From Nitrosomonadales bacterium (GTDB lineage Bacteria; Pseudomonadota; Gammaproteobacteria; Burkholderiales; SG8-41), in NCBI GenBank assembly GCA_009885185.1, contig VFLF01000648.1:1-5691 (forward strand): a stretch of 5,691 nt of DNA. The letters are read 5' to 3'. A program made the translations under genes and the position numbers. Positions 5,332-5,691 of the stretch are shown in pieces (the stretch's first letter is position 1; each line of letters begins with the position of its first letter). The notes beneath the pieces were generated by a model. It worked only from the letters and a program-made list of their open reading frames with translations, did no database searches and had not been told where the DNA came from.

Positions 5332-5691
5332 CTACGTGCCGATCACGCCGCCGTCGTTTTTGCGAATCACGATGGTGGCCGAGCGCGGGCGGCCGCCGCT
5401 CACGCCATCGGGCCACGAGCTCACGGCCTTCGGCTTGGTGGGGTCGTTGCGTTCGGTGGAGGTCTCGCCGGGGTGCTGAATGTTGACGAACATGGTGCGT
5501 CCGTCCGGGGTGTTGATCACGCCGGTGATTTCGCAGCCGTTGGGGCCGGTGAGAAAGCGCCGCACTTCGCCGGTTTTGATGTCGGCGGCGAGCATCTGGT
5601 TGTTGCCCATGCGCTCGTAATCACCGGTGTGCAAAACACTGGTGGATACATCGGTTTGTATCCACAGAATGCCGCCGTCGTCGAACCACAA
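5332..5691 (-). CDS. phoX: PhoX-family alkaline phosphatase, C-terminal part
   Basis: The last 120 codons of a gene that begins outside the window. PhoX enzymes are exported, calcium- and iron-dependent phosphatases that release phosphate from organic esters and are typically induced by phosphate starvation. Characteristic family segments are present in order: WFDDGGILWIQTD, NNQMLAAD, the post-strand block TGPNGCEITGV, TPDGRTMFVNIQHPGE, SSWPDG, and the closing RPRSATIVIRKNDGGVIG. These match the end of DUF839/PhoX proteins, which are usually over 600 residues, so most of the catalytic domain and the Tat signal lie upstream and cannot be checked. A TTG at the very edge is not its start. Its place beside pst-pho genes fits membership in the phosphate regulon. 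Confidence 0.88.
   Translation of the reverse strand: MWFDDGGILWIQTDVSTSVLHTGDYERMGNNQMLAADIKTGEVRRFLTGPNGCEITGVINTPDGRTMFVNIQHPGETSTERNDPTKPKAVSSWPDGVSGGRPRSATIVIRKNDGGVIGT

Noticed and set aside
4899..5486. Plus-strand frame of about 195 codons across the TPR gene and phoX end
   Set aside because: It spans two minus-strand genes with signal peptide, TPR and PhoX motifs; its own translation ends in an arginine/tryptophan-rich low-complexity shadow.

Overview
The window carries a phosphate-regulon and arsenic-detoxification locus from a GC-rich Gram-negative bacterium. It is most likely a beta- or gammaproteobacterium. This is judged from the gene order pstB-phoU-phoB-phoR, the PhoU and PhoR sequence types and a dRS3-like repeat; no rRNA or other marker is present to refine it. 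Both ends cut through genes.

Layout: positions 1 to about 190 do not belong to the phosphate locus. On the minus strand they read as the C-terminal half of an RsmG (GidB)-like 16S rRNA methyltransferase. At about 170-200 this joins abruptly to the C-terminal half of PstB on the plus strand. The join looks like a chimeric contig end or a rearrangement breakpoint. From there the plus strand carries pstB (3' part), phoU, phoB and phoR, tightly packed and almost certainly one transcription unit, with phoU and phoB overlapping by one base. A 60-bp AT-rich spacer with a possible promoter leads to arsC, a thioredoxin-type arsenate reductase. A 113-bp near-palindromic repeat follows, and then an aquaporin-family channel of the arsenic-linked (AqpS-like) type. 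Convergent to these, on the minus strand, are the 3' part of a PhoX-family phosphatase and, downstream of it, a small secreted TPR protein.

How the genes fit together: PstB energises high-affinity phosphate uptake. PhoU links transporter state to the PhoR kinase, which phosphorylates PhoB. PhoX releases phosphate from organic esters outside the cytoplasm. Arsenate enters through phosphate transporters, so an arsenate reductase (ArsC) and a channel through which arsenite can leave (AqpS-like) beside the phosphate-starvation genes form a coherent set. No arsR or arsB/acr3 is visible. Arsenic defence may therefore be governed by phosphate signalling or by regulators outside the window; this is inference.

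No tRNA, rRNA, CRISPR array or transposase gene is visible, and no gene-free stretch exceeds 300 bases. The longest is the 188-bp arsC-aqpS spacer, which is mostly filled by the palindromic repeat.
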